Positions 16,278 through 25,624 are shown, counted from the stretch's first letter. The stretch is DNA of 50,283 nt from Collinsella sp. (GCA_029264355.1 JARIBW010000030.1:1-50283); one strand, 5' to 3'. Notes: generated by a model not told the origin, from the letters alone. Made by a program: numbers and translations.

Positions 16278-17519
16278 TTACTCGGCGGCCCGATAGCGCA
16301 TCTCGATCTCGCCGTGACGCTCGCGCATGCAGCGGGGACGCTTATACACGGGCGCCTCGAAATCGACGTACTCGACATGGGAGACCAGGTAGTCGATCAT
16401 CGCCTCGTGATCGAACATCTCCCACGCCTCATGGACCTCGTCGAGCTTCGCATGGGTCTCGGGTCGGCGCGGCATGAACAGCGTGCAGCAATCGGGCGCG
16501 GTCTCGCACGAGATCTCATACGTGCCGATCTGCTTGGCGCGCTCGATGATCTCCTGCTTGTCCGATCCGATGAGCGGCCTGAAAACCGGGATGTCCACGA
16601 CCTCGTTGACGGCCATGATGTTCTCGAGCGTCTGCGACGCGACCTGGCCGAGCGACTCACCCGTGACGATCGCTTTGGCGCCCTCGAGGCGCGCTATGCG
16701 CTCCGCAACCGAGTACATGACGCGACGGTACATGATGACACGCAGGTCGGACGGGGTTTTCATCGAGATCTCGCGCTGGCAATCACCGAACGGCACGACG
16801 TACATGCGGCCGATCTGGACCGCGGGCGCGAGCTGCTCGATGATATCGCGGCACAGATACTCGCTCGTATCGGCCGTTTGGGGTCGCCCGGAGAAATGAA
16901 TCGGCACCACGACGGCACCACGACGGGCGAGCTGCCAGGTCGCGACCGGCGAGTCGATGCCGGAGGACAGAAGCGTCACGACCTTGCCGGCGCTGCCCTG
17001 CGGCAGTCCGCCCACGCCGCGCATGCTGCGGGCGTACACGTAGACGCTGCCCTGGACGACGAGCACGTGCACGCAGGCATCGGGCTCGCGCATCTGGACC
17101 TTCTTCTCGGGATACGCAAGGCAGAGCGCCTCGCCGACCTGGCGGTTGAGGTCCATGCTCGTGAGCTCGTAATCCGTGTTCGAGCGACGCGCGGCGACCT
17201 TGAAGGTCTCGAACGGCCCGAACTCGGCGAGAGACTCGATGGCCGCGCGGCAATACTCATCGGGCTCGCGATTCGTATGGAACGCCAACGAGCAGCGGGC
17301 GACGCCCGGGACCTGGGCGATGAGCGGCATGGCGCGCTCGGCCTCGCCCTTGGTCGAGAAGGTGACGAGGATATGACCGGAGATGCGCGTCACGCACGAA
17401 ACGGAAAAGGCGGCCAAGGCCGCCTTCAACGAATCCATGAGGACGCGCTCGAACCGCGTGCGGTTCTTGCCCTTGAGCCCTATCTCGTGATAGTGCACCA
17501 GGCATACGCGACTTGCCAA
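16278..17519 (-). CDS. thiI: tRNA 4-thiouridine synthetase ThiI
   Basis: A 413-residue enzyme that adenylates uridine 8 of tRNA and transfers sulfur to it; it may also serve thiazole synthesis. It has an N-terminal ferredoxin-like region and THUMP domain (to about 170) and a PP-loop ATPase with LLSSGIDSPVA at about 183-193. The catalytic-side segment ETAPDCCTLFMPRRPETHA lies near 335-353. The rhodanese domain of the E. coli enzyme is absent, as in many Gram-positive ThiI proteins. The start is a TTG at 17519 with GGAGG six bases upstream, directly after the rpoZ stop (TAATTG), so translation is likely coupled. Confidence 0.93.
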   Translation of the reverse strand: MASRVCLVHYHEIGLKGKNRTRFERVLMDSLKAALAAFSVSCVTRISGHILVTFSTKGEAERAMPLIAQVPGVARCSLAFHTNREPDEYCRAAIESLAEFGPFETFKVAARRSNTDYELTSMDLNRQVGEALCLAYPEKKVQMREPDACVHVLVVQGSVYVYARSMRGVGGLPQGSAGKVVTLLSSGIDSPVATWQLARRGAVVVPIHFSGRPQTADTSEYLCRDIIEQLAPAVQIGRMYVVPFGDCQREISMKTPSDLRVIMYRRVMYSVAERIARLEGAKAIVTGESLGQVASQTLENIMAVNEVVDIPVFRPLIGSDKQEIIERAKQIGTYEISCETAPDCCTLFMPRRPETHAKLDEVHEAWEMFDHEAMIDYLVSHVEYVDFEAPVYKRPRCMRERHGEIEMRYRAAE

Positions 17520-17804
17520 TTAGGCCTCCTGGGGGTCGATGTGGCCGAGGGCGGCCTCATAGCGCTCATGGTCGTAGGAGATGGTGCCATCCACGATCTC
17601 CTCCATGGCCATGGAGATGGTGTCCTTGCCGGACAGCATGACGGTGAGGTCATCGGTGTCCTGGACGGCGAGGACGCGGCTGTGCTGACCGCGCAGCATG
17701 TTGTTGATATCGCTGGCGCGCTGGGACGCGAGCGAGGAGAGCAGGAACCTGTTGTGGTCGGTCTTCTCCAACAGGTCATCAATGGCAGGCTTCACAACAG
17801 ACAC
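17520..17804 (-). CDS. rpoZ: RNA polymerase omega subunit
   Basis: A 94-residue omega subunit that supports assembly of RNA polymerase. The segment KPAIDDLLEKTDHNRFLLSS, followed by LASQRASDIN, matches the omega family's conserved helix set, and the protein lies directly after gmk as in many bacteria. The GTG start at 17804 is 6 bases after the gmk stop; the AAAGGA at the end of gmk is its likely ribosome binding site, although the spacing of about 11 bases is long. The acidic C-terminal tail (about 75-94) is not conserved in the family. Confidence 0.92.
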   Translation of the reverse strand: MSVVKPAIDDLLEKTDHNRFLLSSLASQRASDINNMLRGQHSRVLAVQDTDDLTVMLSGKDTISMAMEEIVDGTISYDHERYEAALGHIDPQEA

Positions 17805-17810
17805 TTCGGA

Positions 17811-18380
17811 TCAATTCCTTTCGTGACGGTGCAGTACGGCGATGAGCTCCTCCGTGGCGCTTTCGAGATCATCGTTCACGACGATCTCGTCGTAGCGGTC
17901 GCGCAGGGCCATCTCGCCTTTGGCGGTATGGAGACGGAGTTCGAGGGACTCCGGGGTCTCGGAGCCGCGACCGAGAAGGCGCTCACGCAGGACATCGAGC
18001 GACGGAGGCTCGATGAAGATGAGCACGGCCTCGGGGAAGCGCTCCTTGACGGCCAGGGCCCCCTGGACATCGATCTCCAAGATGAGGGACTGGCCGGTGG
18101 AAAGGCTGCGGTCGACCTCGCTGGCAAGGGTGCCGTAACGATGGTCGTGCACCTGGGCCCACTCGATGAAGTCGCCGGCCTCGATACGGGCCGAGAACTC
18201 ATCATCGGACAGGAAGTGATAATTCACGCCGTCCACCTCGCCGGCGCGCGGGCTCCTCGTGGTAGCGGAAACCGTCAGGCCCAGGTTGGGAACCCGATCG
18301 CGCACACGCGCGACCAGGGTGCCCTTCCCTGCGCCTGACGGCCCGGAAATCACAAAGAGCTTTGACTCGCTCTGGCCCAC
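17811..18380 (-). CDS. gmk: Guanylate kinase
   Basis: A 189-residue kinase that converts GMP to GDP with ATP. The P-loop GPSGAGKGT is at residues 13-21, followed by VSATTRSPRAGEVDGVNYHFLS (GMP-binding region) and LEIDVQGA. Length is typical. The GTG start at 18380 abuts the mihF stop (TAAGTG), with only a weak ribosome binding site, so coupling to mihF is likely. The mihF-gmk-rpoZ order is an actinobacterial hallmark. Confidence 0.96.
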   Translation of the reverse strand: MGQSESKLFVISGPSGAGKGTLVARVRDRVPNLGLTVSATTRSPRAGEVDGVNYHFLSDDEFSARIEAGDFIEWAQVHDHRYGTLASEVDRSLSTGQSLILEIDVQGALAVKERFPEAVLIFIEPPSLDVLRERLLGRGSETPESLELRLHTAKGEMALRDRYDEIVVNDDLESATEELIAVLHRHERN

Positions 18381-18689
18381 TTACTTGGTGAGCTGCTCGA
18401 GGAGCTGCTCGCGCTGGCGGACGCCGAGGCCCTGAACGCGACGGGTGGCGGAGATGCCCAGCTCGTCCATGATCTTGGTGGCCTTGGCCTTGCCGTAGCC
18501 GGGGAGGGACTCGATGAGGGTGGAGACCTTCATACGGGAAGCGATGGGGTCGTCGGAGTTCAGGACGGAGTCCAGGGACACCTCGCCCTTCTTGATCTTC
18601 TCACGGAGCTCGGCACGGGCGTGACGGGCGGCAGCGGCCTTCTCGAGAGCGGCCTTGCGCTGCTCATCGGTGAGCTGAGGAAGCGCCAT
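18381..18689 (-). CDS. mihF: Actinobacterial integration host factor (mIHF)
   Basis: A 102-residue nucleoid-associated protein of the mycobacterial/Streptomyces IHF family, unrelated to enterobacterial IHF. It begins MALPQLTDEQRKAALEKAAA, with an N-terminal long helix (about 8-35), and has the helix-two-turns-helix DNA-binding element SLPGYGKAKATKIMDELGI (about 61-79) and a C-terminal helix. It binds and bends DNA and helps compact the chromosome. The ATG at 18689 is preceded by a perfect GGAGG; a start at 18713 would add a short unconserved leader. Confidence 0.94.
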   Translation of the reverse strand: MALPQLTDEQRKAALEKAAAARHARAELREKIKKGEVSLDSVLNSDDPIASRMKVSTLIESLPGYGKAKATKIMDELGISATRRVQGLGVRQREQLLEQLTK

Positions 18690-18774
18690 TTGAACCTCCA
18701 TAAAACTAGGCATCTTCTAACTGCGTTCGCGGTGCAATACGTGCTTTTACGTGCATGTTTGAACCTTCAACGGC

Positions 18775-18801
18775 AATCTAGGGTAGTCCATGCTCTGTCA
18801 A
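18775..18801 (-). promoter_or_regulatory. Candidate mihF-gmk-rpoZ promoter
   Basis: A perfect TTGACA (18796-18801, minus strand) is followed after 15 bases by TAGATT (18775-18780). The spacer is short, but the -35 is exact. It lies about 85 bases before the mihF start, in the gap after the pyr terminator. Confidence 0.5.
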
Positions 18802-18859
18802 ATTGCAAGATATCGCGGCAAAATCGGCATCAAAACCCCTGCATGGGGGCCCTATAGAG

Positions 18860-18889
18860 AAAAGAAGCGCAGGTAGATACCCGCGCTTC
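18860..18889 (-). terminator. Terminator at the end of the pyr operon
   Basis: The stem 18864-18870/18883-18889 (GAAGCGC and its complement) extends inward by GGTA/TACC and is followed by TTTTCTC on the minus strand. It is 5 bases beyond the pyrF stop. Confidence 0.8.
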
Positions 18890-18893
18890 ATCA

Positions 18894-19619
18894 TTATTTC
18901 ACGTTCTCGCACAGCTCGGTGACGATGGCCTCGTACGCCTCGACCGGATCTTCGGCGCCCGTGATGGGGCGCCCGACGACGATGTGGCTCGCGCCGCGGG
19001 CGATGGCCTGCGACGGCGTGGCGACGCGCGTCTGATCGCCGAGCTCGGCGCCGGCGGGTCGGACACCCGGGGTGACGATGAGTGCGTCGGGGCCCAGCAG
19101 CTCTCGCATGGCCTCGGCCTCCATCGGGGAGCACACGATGCCGTCGATGCCGTTGGCCCGGGCAAGGGTCGCAAGACGTGCGGCCTGATCGGCAACCGGG
19201 GACTCGACGCCGATCTCGGTCAGCGAGTCCTGGCCCATGCTCGTGAGGACGGTGATGGCGACCAGGTTGGGTCGGCTCCCCCGCACCTCGGCAGCGGCCT
19301 CGGCACCCTCGCGGCAGGCCGCGAGCATGGCACCGGAGCCCAGGCCGTGCACGGAGAGCAGGTCGGCCCCGGCGAGCGCGGCGGATCGGGCGGCGCCGCG
19401 CACCTGATGCGGGATGTCGTGGAACTTCAGGTCGAGGAAGACCTTGAAGCCGCGCTCGTTGAACTCGCGGACGATGGAAGGACCCTCGGCGTAAAACAGC
19501 GTCATGCCGACCTTCAACCAGGCGGCATGACCGGACAGCGCATCGGCGAGCTCGATGGCGCGATCTCGGTCGCAGTCGATCGCGACGATGATGCGGTCGC
19601 GAGCTTCGGTCTCTAGCAT
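18894..19619 (-). CDS. pyrF: Orotidine 5'-phosphate decarboxylase
   Basis: A 241-residue class I OMP decarboxylase that makes UMP, the last step of the pathway. The catalytic D63-x-K65-x-x-D68 array sits in FLDLKFHDIP. The phosphate-binding end GASHIVVGRPITGAEDP is near 215-231. Length matches the family. The ATG at 19619 overlaps the pyrD stop (ATGCTAG), and GGAGC lies about 7 bases upstream, so it is coupled to pyrD. It is the last gene of the pyr operon and is followed by an intrinsic terminator. Confidence 0.96.
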   Translation of the reverse strand: MLETEARDRIIVAIDCDRDRAIELADALSGHAAWLKVGMTLFYAEGPSIVREFNERGFKVFLDLKFHDIPHQVRGAARSAALAGADLLSVHGLGSGAMLAACREGAEAAAEVRGSRPNLVAITVLTSMGQDSLTEIGVESPVADQAARLATLARANGIDGIVCSPMEAEAMRELLGPDALIVTPGVRPAGAELGDQTRVATPSQAIARGASHIVVGRPITGAEDPVEAYEAIVTELCENVK

Positions 19620-20536
19620 TCGAATGCTCCGATCAGCTCGTTGATGTCCCTCACGCCCTGGCTCTCGGCCCAAGCCTCGAGCTCATGCAAGATGCGGATG
19701 GAGGCGTCGGGCTCGACGAAATTGACCATGCCCACGGAGACGCAGCAGGCGCCCGCGAGGATGAACTCGGCCGCGTCCTCACCCGTCATCACGCCGCCGA
19801 CGCCGCAGATCGGGATGTCGACGGCCTTGGCGGCCTCCCAGACCATGCGGACGGCGATGGGGTGGCACAGCGGGCCGGACAGGCCGCCCGTGGGCTTGGA
19901 GAGCCTGGAGCGACGCGTATGCACGTCGATGGACATGCCGGGAATGGAGTTGATGACGGTCAGGCCGTCGGCCCCCTCGGCCTCGAGTGCGCGCGCGATC
20001 TCGGGAATGCGCACGGGGGCCATCTTGACGAAGAGGGGCTTGTCGGTCACCTTGCGGCAGGCGCGCATGACCTCGGAAGCGCCCTCGGGGGTGGATCCGC
20101 AGGCGGCGCCGCCGGCCGCGATGTTGGGACAGCTCACGTTGAGCTCGTATCCGGCGGCCCAGGGGCACAGCTCAACGAACATCTCGAGGGCGCGGACATA
20201 CTCCTCGGTGGAATGACCGGCGACCTGGCAGATGACCTGCGTGCCCTTGGCGGTGAGGTCGGCCAGCCACGGACCGGACTGCTCGGCGAAGGCCGGCACG
20301 CCGGGGTTCTGGAGACCCACGGAGTTCATCATGCCGCCCGGCACCTCGGCCATGCGGGGCGCGGGGTTGCCCGCCCAGGGCTCTGCGGCGCAGCCCTTCG
20401 TGGTGATGGCGCCGAGCTGGCTCACGTCCATGAGCTCGCTGAACTGCCAACCGTATCCGAACGTGCCGGAAGCGGTGTTGATGGGGTTCTTCATCTTCAC
20501 GCCGCCGAAGTCGACGGCCATATTCACCTGGCTCAC
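19613..20536 (-). CDS. pyrD: Dihydroorotate dehydrogenase B, catalytic subunit
   Basis: A 307-residue FMN enzyme (class 1B) that oxidises dihydroorotate to orotate. Recognisable segments are NPINTASGTFGYG near the N-terminus, ELNVSCPN (about 144-151) with the active-site base expected as cysteine, KMAPV, GLTVINSIPGM, and CGVGGVMTGEDAAEFILAGA. The class 1B assignment follows from the adjacent electron-transfer subunit gene pyrK. The GTG start at 20536 overlaps the pyrK stop (GTGA), so the two subunits are made together. An ATG at codon 6 is an alternative. Confidence 0.96.
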   Translation of the reverse strand: MSQVNMAVDFGGVKMKNPINTASGTFGYGWQFSELMDVSQLGAITTKGCAAEPWAGNPAPRMAEVPGGMMNSVGLQNPGVPAFAEQSGPWLADLTAKGTQVICQVAGHSTEEYVRALEMFVELCPWAAGYELNVSCPNIAAGGAACGSTPEGASEVMRACRKVTDKPLFVKMAPVRIPEIARALEAEGADGLTVINSIPGMSIDVHTRRSRLSKPTGGLSGPLCHPIAVRMVWEAAKAVDIPICGVGGVMTGEDAAEFILAGACCVSVGMVNFVEPDASIRILHELEAWAESQGVRDINELIGAFEC

Positions 20537-21327
20537 CAGACCACCACCTTGGTCGCATCAAAGACCGGTCCGCACATGCAAGCGCCCTGCATGCCGCCGG
20601 TCGTCTCGACATTGCAGGTGCCGCACGCACCGAAACCGCAGCTCATCATACGCTCGAGGGAGGCCTCGCAGTACACGCCCGCCTCGGCCGCCGAAGCGGC
20701 GACGCGGCTCATCATGATGCCGGGCCCGCAGGTGGCCACGTAATCGTACTCACGACAGGCGAGCAGCTCGGCGGCGGGCTCGGTGCAAAAGCCGTGAAAA
20801 CCGGCGGTGCCGTCGTCCGTCGCCACGCGGACCTCGCCGGCACCCAGGGCCTCGAAATCCTCGACACCGACGAGCTTGGCGGCGGTGGCGGAGCCGACGC
20901 ATGCGTCGACCGCGATACCCGCCTCGGCGAGCTCGCGCGCCAGGCACAGCACCGGGGGAACGCCGATGCCGCCGCCGACCACGAGCACGCGGCGGGCGTT
21001 CTCGGGAACGCCCCAGCCATGACCGCCGGGGCCGAGCAGGTCGCTCGTGAAGCCGCGACCCCACTCGGACATGCGCTGCGTGCCCTTGCCGACGACCGCG
21101 TACCAGATCTCGACGGTGCCGCGCTCCGGATCGGCGGCGACGTAGCTCAGCGGCACGCGGAGCAGGTCGCTCGGGTCACCCGGGACGCGGATGTTCACGA
21201 ACTGACCGGGCTTGAGCGCGGATGCGAGACGCGGGGCCGAAATGACGAGCGAGAAGATGCCGTCGGCGATCTTCTCGTTCGAAACGACCTCGAAGTCATG
21301 CATGCGCGCAGGCGAAGGATTCGGCAT
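20533..21327 (-). CDS. pyrK: Dihydroorotate dehydrogenase B, electron transfer subunit
   Basis: A 264-residue iron-sulfur flavoprotein that passes electrons from PyrD's FMN to NAD+. It has an N-terminal FAD-binding barrel (LRVPLSYVAADPERG, about 56-70), an NAD-binding region with VLVVGGGIGVPPVL (about 113-126), and a C-terminal [2Fe-2S] site with cysteines in MMSCGFGACGTCN and GACMCGP. The ATG at 21327 follows GGGGAGGGGAG; an open stretch to 21375 upstream has no signal. A GC-rich stem-loop separates it from pyrC. Confidence 0.95.
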   Translation of the reverse strand: MPNPSPARMHDFEVVSNEKIADGIFSLVISAPRLASALKPGQFVNIRVPGDPSDLLRVPLSYVAADPERGTVEIWYAVVGKGTQRMSEWGRGFTSDLLGPGGHGWGVPENARRVLVVGGGIGVPPVLCLARELAEAGIAVDACVGSATAAKLVGVEDFEALGAGEVRVATDDGTAGFHGFCTEPAAELLACREYDYVATCGPGIMMSRVAASAAEAGVYCEASLERMMSCGFGACGTCNVETTGGMQGACMCGPVFDATKVVVW

Positions 21328-21368
21328 ATATGCTCCCCTCCCCATGCGAGGCATGGTTGATCGACAAT

Positions 21369-21406
21369 GCCGCACGGGCGGTGCGCGAAGACGCGGCCCG
21401 TGCGGC
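21369..21406. other. Stem-loop between pyrC and pyrK
   Basis: An 11-base perfect stem (21369-21379 with 21396-21406) in the 93-base gap inside the pyr operon. There is no T-tract, so it is more likely an RNA-processing or stability element than a strong terminator. Confidence 0.5.
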
Positions 21407-21420
21407 CCTCGAAGCTTATG

Positions 21421-22710
21421 TTAGCAAACGACGCCGTTTGCGAGCGTGCGTTTGCCGCCCACGAACACATCGGTGGCGCGGCCGGTGAGCTCGACGCCCT
21501 TGAAGCCGGAGTTCTTGGCGTGGCTGGCGAAGTCGTCCTCGGAGACGGTCCAGACCCGATCGGCGTCAAAGACGGTGAGGTCGGCGACGGAACCCTCGGC
21601 GATCTTGACCTGATCGAGGCCCAAGATCTCGCGAGGCGCGATGGCCATGAGCTCGACCATGCGGCCGAAGGAGATCTTGCCCGTCTTGACCAGGTTGGTG
21701 ATCACGAGGCCGAGCGCGGTCTCGAGGCCGGTCATGCCGAACGGGGCGAGCTCGAACTCACGGGACTTCTCCCAGTCGGAATGAGGGGCGTGGTCGGTGG
21801 CGATCGCGTCGACCGTGCCGTCGACGAGACCGGCGACGAGCGCCTCGGCGTCGGCGGCGGTGCGCAGCGGCGGGTTCACCTTGAAGCAGGTGTCGTAGGT
21901 GCCATCGATGACGTCCTCGGTGAGGAACAGGTGGTGCGGCGTGGCCTCGCAGGTCACGGGCAGCCCCTTGGCCTTGGCGGCGCGGACCATCTCGAGCCCC
22001 TTGGCGGTGGAGATGTGCTGGATGTGGAGCTTGGCACCGGTGAGCTCGGCGATCATGATGTCGCGCATGATCTGGAGCTCCTCGCCCTCCGCCGGCCAGC
22101 CGAGCAGGCCGAGACGGGTGGAAACGGCGCCCTCGTTGATCTGGCCGTCGCCCACCAGGTCCTCATCCTGGCAGTGGCTCATGAAGACCTTGCCGAACAT
22201 CTGGCCGTAGTCCATGGCGCGGCGCAGCATGCCGGCGCCCTGGATGCCGCGCCCATCATCGGTGAAGGCGACGCAGCCGTGCTCGACCATGTTGCCCATC
22301 TCGGAGATGATCTCGCCCTTGAGGCCCTTCGTCATGGCTCCGGAGGGATACACGCGGCAGTGGCCCTTGGCGGCTGCCACGGATTTGATGTACTCGACCA
22401 CGACGCCGTTGTCGGTGACGGGGTTGGTGTTGGGCATGCAGCACACGCCCGTGAAACCGCCCTTGGCGGCAGCGGCGGTCTCGGACTCGATGTCGCCCTT
22501 GGCCTCGAAACCGGGCTCGCGCAGGTGGACGTGCATGTCGACCAGGCCGGGGACGAGGTACTTGCCGGCCAGGTCGACGACCTCGGCGCCCTCGCAGGCG
22601 AGGCCCTCGCCGACGGCGGCGATCTTATCGTCCTGGACGAGGACGTCCATCACGCCGTCGAGCTCGACAGACGGATCGACGACATGGGCGTTCTTAAGAA
22701 GCAAGGCCAT
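21421..22710 (-). CDS. pyrC: Dihydroorotase, class I
   Basis: A 429-residue zinc amidohydrolase that cyclises carbamoyl aspartate. The metal-binding HVH lies in VDMHVHLREPGFE (H60, H62), and later elements are CCMPNTNP, HCQDEDL, CEATPHHLFLTED and IATDHAPHSDWEK, all typical of class I enzymes. The ATG at 22710 is preceded by GGAGGTG and lies 17 bases inside the 3' end of pyrB, a coupling arrangement. Class I dihydroorotases often act beside aspartate carbamoyltransferase, encoded just upstream. Confidence 0.96.
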   Translation of the reverse strand: MALLLKNAHVVDPSVELDGVMDVLVQDDKIAAVGEGLACEGAEVVDLAGKYLVPGLVDMHVHLREPGFEAKGDIESETAAAAKGGFTGVCCMPNTNPVTDNGVVVEYIKSVAAAKGHCRVYPSGAMTKGLKGEIISEMGNMVEHGCVAFTDDGRGIQGAGMLRRAMDYGQMFGKVFMSHCQDEDLVGDGQINEGAVSTRLGLLGWPAEGEELQIMRDIMIAELTGAKLHIQHISTAKGLEMVRAAKAKGLPVTCEATPHHLFLTEDVIDGTYDTCFKVNPPLRTAADAEALVAGLVDGTVDAIATDHAPHSDWEKSREFELAPFGMTGLETALGLVITNLVKTGKISFGRMVELMAIAPREILGLDQVKIAEGSVADLTVFDADRVWTVSEDDFASHAKNSGFKGVELTGRATDVFVGGKRTLANGVVC

Positions 22711-23638
22711 TATCGGCACCTCCAAGCAGCAGATACAGGGCAGCCATGCGCACGCAGATACCGGCGTACACCTGGTCGAGGATGACGGAGCGCTCCGGGT
22801 GATCGGGCATATAGGAGTCGAACTCCACGCCGCGGTTGATCGGACCGGGGTGGCACACGATCGCGTCGGGCCTCATGAGGCGCTCGCGAGCCTTGGTGAG
22901 GCCGTAGAGCTGGTGGTACTCGCGCTCGCTCGGGAACGGCGCGCCCTCGAGTCGCTCGCGCTGGATGCGGAGCATGTAGACGACGTCCAGGTCGGGCAGG
23001 ACGTCGTCGAGGCTGTTGGACACATGGTCGGCGCCCAGGACGTCGGGGCGGGGCGGCATGAGGGTGTTGGGGCCCACGGCCGTGACCTCGGCGCCCATGA
23101 TCTTGAGCGCGGGGATGAGGGAGCCGCAGACGCGGGAGTGGCCGATATCGCCCACGACGCCGACCTTGAGGCCGTCGAAGCTGCCCTTGCGCTCCCAGAT
23201 GGAATACAGGTCGAGCAGGGCCTGGGTGGGATGGCCGTGCTTGCCGTCACCGGCGTCGATGACGACGGCGGGGCTGGCCTGGGACACGATGTGGGGGGCG
23301 CCGGCGTGCTTGTCGCGCACGACGATGCAGTCGATCTTGTAGGCGTCGAGCGTCATGACGGTGTCGATGAGGCTCTCGCCCTTCACCGTTGAGGTGGAGG
23401 AGCCGCCGAAGTTCAGCGTGTCGGCCGACAGGCGCTTCTCGGCAAGCTCGAAGGAGCTGCGGGTGCGCGTGGAGGGCTCGTTGAACATGTTGACGATGGT
23501 CTTGCCCTTGAGCGTGGGGACCTTCTTGATGGTACGCTCGTTGACCTCGGAGAACGCCTTGGCGGTCTGCAGGATCGTCATGAGCTCGGAGTCGGAGTAC
23601 TCCGAGATATCGATGAGGTGCTTGTGGTTGTTGAACAC
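22694..23638 (-). CDS. pyrB: Aspartate carbamoyltransferase catalytic subunit
   Basis: A 314-residue transcarbamoylase that joins carbamoyl phosphate and aspartate, the committed pyrimidine step. The carbamoyl phosphate motif STRTR is at 56-60 (NEPSTRTRSSFELA), and the downstream GDGKHGHPTQALLDL and CHPGPINRGVE segments are diagnostic. Length is normal for a catalytic chain. No pyrI regulatory subunit lies in the operon, so allosteric control of the enterobacterial type is not expected. The GTG start at 23638 follows GGGAGG, and the gene is 3 bases after the pyrR stop. Confidence 0.96.
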   Translation of the reverse strand: MFNNHKHLIDISEYSDSELMTILQTAKAFSEVNERTIKKVPTLKGKTIVNMFNEPSTRTRSSFELAEKRLSADTLNFGGSSTSTVKGESLIDTVMTLDAYKIDCIVVRDKHAGAPHIVSQASPAVVIDAGDGKHGHPTQALLDLYSIWERKGSFDGLKVGVVGDIGHSRVCGSLIPALKIMGAEVTAVGPNTLMPPRPDVLGADHVSNSLDDVLPDLDVVYMLRIQRERLEGAPFPSEREYHQLYGLTKARERLMRPDAIVCHPGPINRGVEFDSYMPDHPERSVILDQVYAGICVRMAALYLLLGGADNGLAS

Positions 23639-23641
23639 TGC

Positions 23642-24268
<627 letters not shown>

Positions 24269-24270
24269 TC

Positions 24271-24360
24271 AAAAAATAATGCCCGACCGCATACGCGGCA
24301 CGAGCATCCCACGAGGACCCGAGACGATCGGGCTATGTTCTCCTTGCGGGTATCTCGTAC
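24271..24360 (-). promoter_or_regulatory. pyr operon leader attenuator
   Basis: The minus-strand leader carries a terminator (stem 24305-24301 with 24285-24281, inner stem 24298-24295 with 24290-24287, loop GTAT) followed by ATTATTTTTT (24271-24280). The upstream segment GCCCGATCG (24325-24333) can pair instead with CGGTCGGGC (24281-24289) and so break the terminator. A further pair, ACCCG (24347-24351) with CGGGT (24318-24322), could block that antiterminator. This three-state layout matches PyrR-controlled attenuation. I did not find a clean PyrR binding-loop consensus. Confidence 0.75.
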
Positions 24361-24380
24361 CACGTTTAAAGGTCTCGCTT

Positions 24381-24386
24381 ATTGTA
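24381..24386 (-). promoter_or_regulatory. Possible -10 of the pyr operon promoter
   Basis: Minus-strand TACAAT about 20 bases before the attenuator structures begin. No good TTGACA-like -35 is seen at 16-18 bases, so the promoter may depend on context or an activator. Confidence 0.4.
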
Positions 24387-24466
24387 CATGCATCCCCGCC
24401 GGCGAACATGCGAGAATCGCGCGCTGCCCCAATCTTCACAATGGCGCGGCGCGGAAGGGCGGATGG

Positions 24467-25459
24467 CTAGCGCCCGTCCTCGGGGCCGCGGCAGGCTATC
24501 GTCCAGCGGGAGTCGGTCGACTCGTCCATGGGGCACCCATGGCAGTGCGGGCGCCCGCACGTGCGAACGGCCCGAGGTGCCCTCCCGATGGATGCGGGCA
24601 CCTCGGAAGATCCCTCCATGCGCGCGATGACCATGTCGGCGATCTGGCGCATGCCCAGAGCAGAGGGATGGCACCCATCCACGGCGTCGTAGCAGACGCC
24701 GTATGCCCGCACATCGGCGACATGGGCACCCGCATCGCGCGCGACCCGGGCGATGGCGCGATTGTACGCATCCAGCTCGACGCCGCGGATCTGATACTTG
24801 TAACAACGTCCCTCCTCGCTCGGAGACGTCGCGGGGCACAGCGTGAGGCACCAGATCTCCGACGAGGGCGCCAGGCGCCGGATCGCGGCGAGGACATCCC
24901 GATACGCCATGGCGAATCCGTCCAACGCATCGGGGCCGATGACCCACTCGACGGAACGCTCGCCCGCCAGGTCCGCAGGGCGCGCGGACGCCGAAAGGGA
25001 CCCGCCCATCACCTGGTTGCGACCGCCGCCCCAGCCGTAATCGTTGATGCCCATGTAGACGAGGACGACATCGGGGCGCTCCCCCTTCGGGCCGAGCAGT
25101 GCGGCGATGCGCTCTTCGCTATTGCCCGCGGGAAATCCGAACCCCTCGATGACGGATCCGGAAAAGGAGGAATTGGCAACCAGATGGCCGCCGAAGTGGG
25201 AGATGACCCTTCCCCACCACGTATCCCGGGGGCGCCGAACCCCGTCGATGCGGACCTCCCCCTCGTAATGGACGCGCCAGCCCTCAGGGACCCAACCCAT
25301 GAGCGTGCTGATCGAGTCGCCCAGGATTGAAAAGCCCCGACCCTCCAGGCGCGGGGCGGCCGAAGGGGGCGCGGCGGACTCAGGCGCATCGACGCCATGG
25401 ACGCTCCCGGCATCCTCCATACGCAAGGCGGCCTCGCCGCTCACCCGATCGGGACTCAT
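24467..25459 (-). CDS. SGNH/GDSL-family hydrolase with Cys/His-rich C-terminal tail
   Basis: A 330-residue SGNH hydrolase. Block I is FSILGDSIS with nucleophile S49, the glycine block lies near GHLVANSSFSGS (91-102), block III is YMGINDYG (N139), and block V is DGCHPS with D261 and H264. The family deacetylates or cleaves esters on carbohydrates and lipids; the substrate here is unknown. No signal peptide is visible, so it is likely cytosolic. The C-terminus carries CGRPHCHGCP (301-310), an unusual cysteine/histidine cluster. The ATG at 25459 follows GGAGG. It stands alone between the pyr leader and a divergent tRNA. Confidence 0.85.
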   Translation of the reverse strand: MSPDRVSGEAALRMEDAGSVHGVDAPESAAPPSAAPRLEGRGFSILGDSISTLMGWVPEGWRVHYEGEVRIDGVRRPRDTWWGRVISHFGGHLVANSSFSGSVIEGFGFPAGNSEERIAALLGPKGERPDVVLVYMGINDYGWGGGRNQVMGGSLSASARPADLAGERSVEWVIGPDALDGFAMAYRDVLAAIRRLAPSSEIWCLTLCPATSPSEEGRCYKYQIRGVELDAYNRAIARVARDAGAHVADVRAYGVCYDAVDGCHPSALGMRQIADMVIARMEGSSEVPASIGRAPRAVRTCGRPHCHGCPMDESTDSRWTIACRGPEDGR

Positions 25460-25624
25460 GACGATCCTCCCCTTCAAGCCTTTCACCAACGCCCGGCCGA
25501 CCGCCCCGTCAAAGCGCATCGGACATGCGCTCGTCATTTCGGTCGGTAGACTCGCTCAATGATAGCCATCCGAGCGAGCCCTTCGGCGCAATGATCGGGC
25601 AACGGTGCCCATGAGCCGTTCCTT

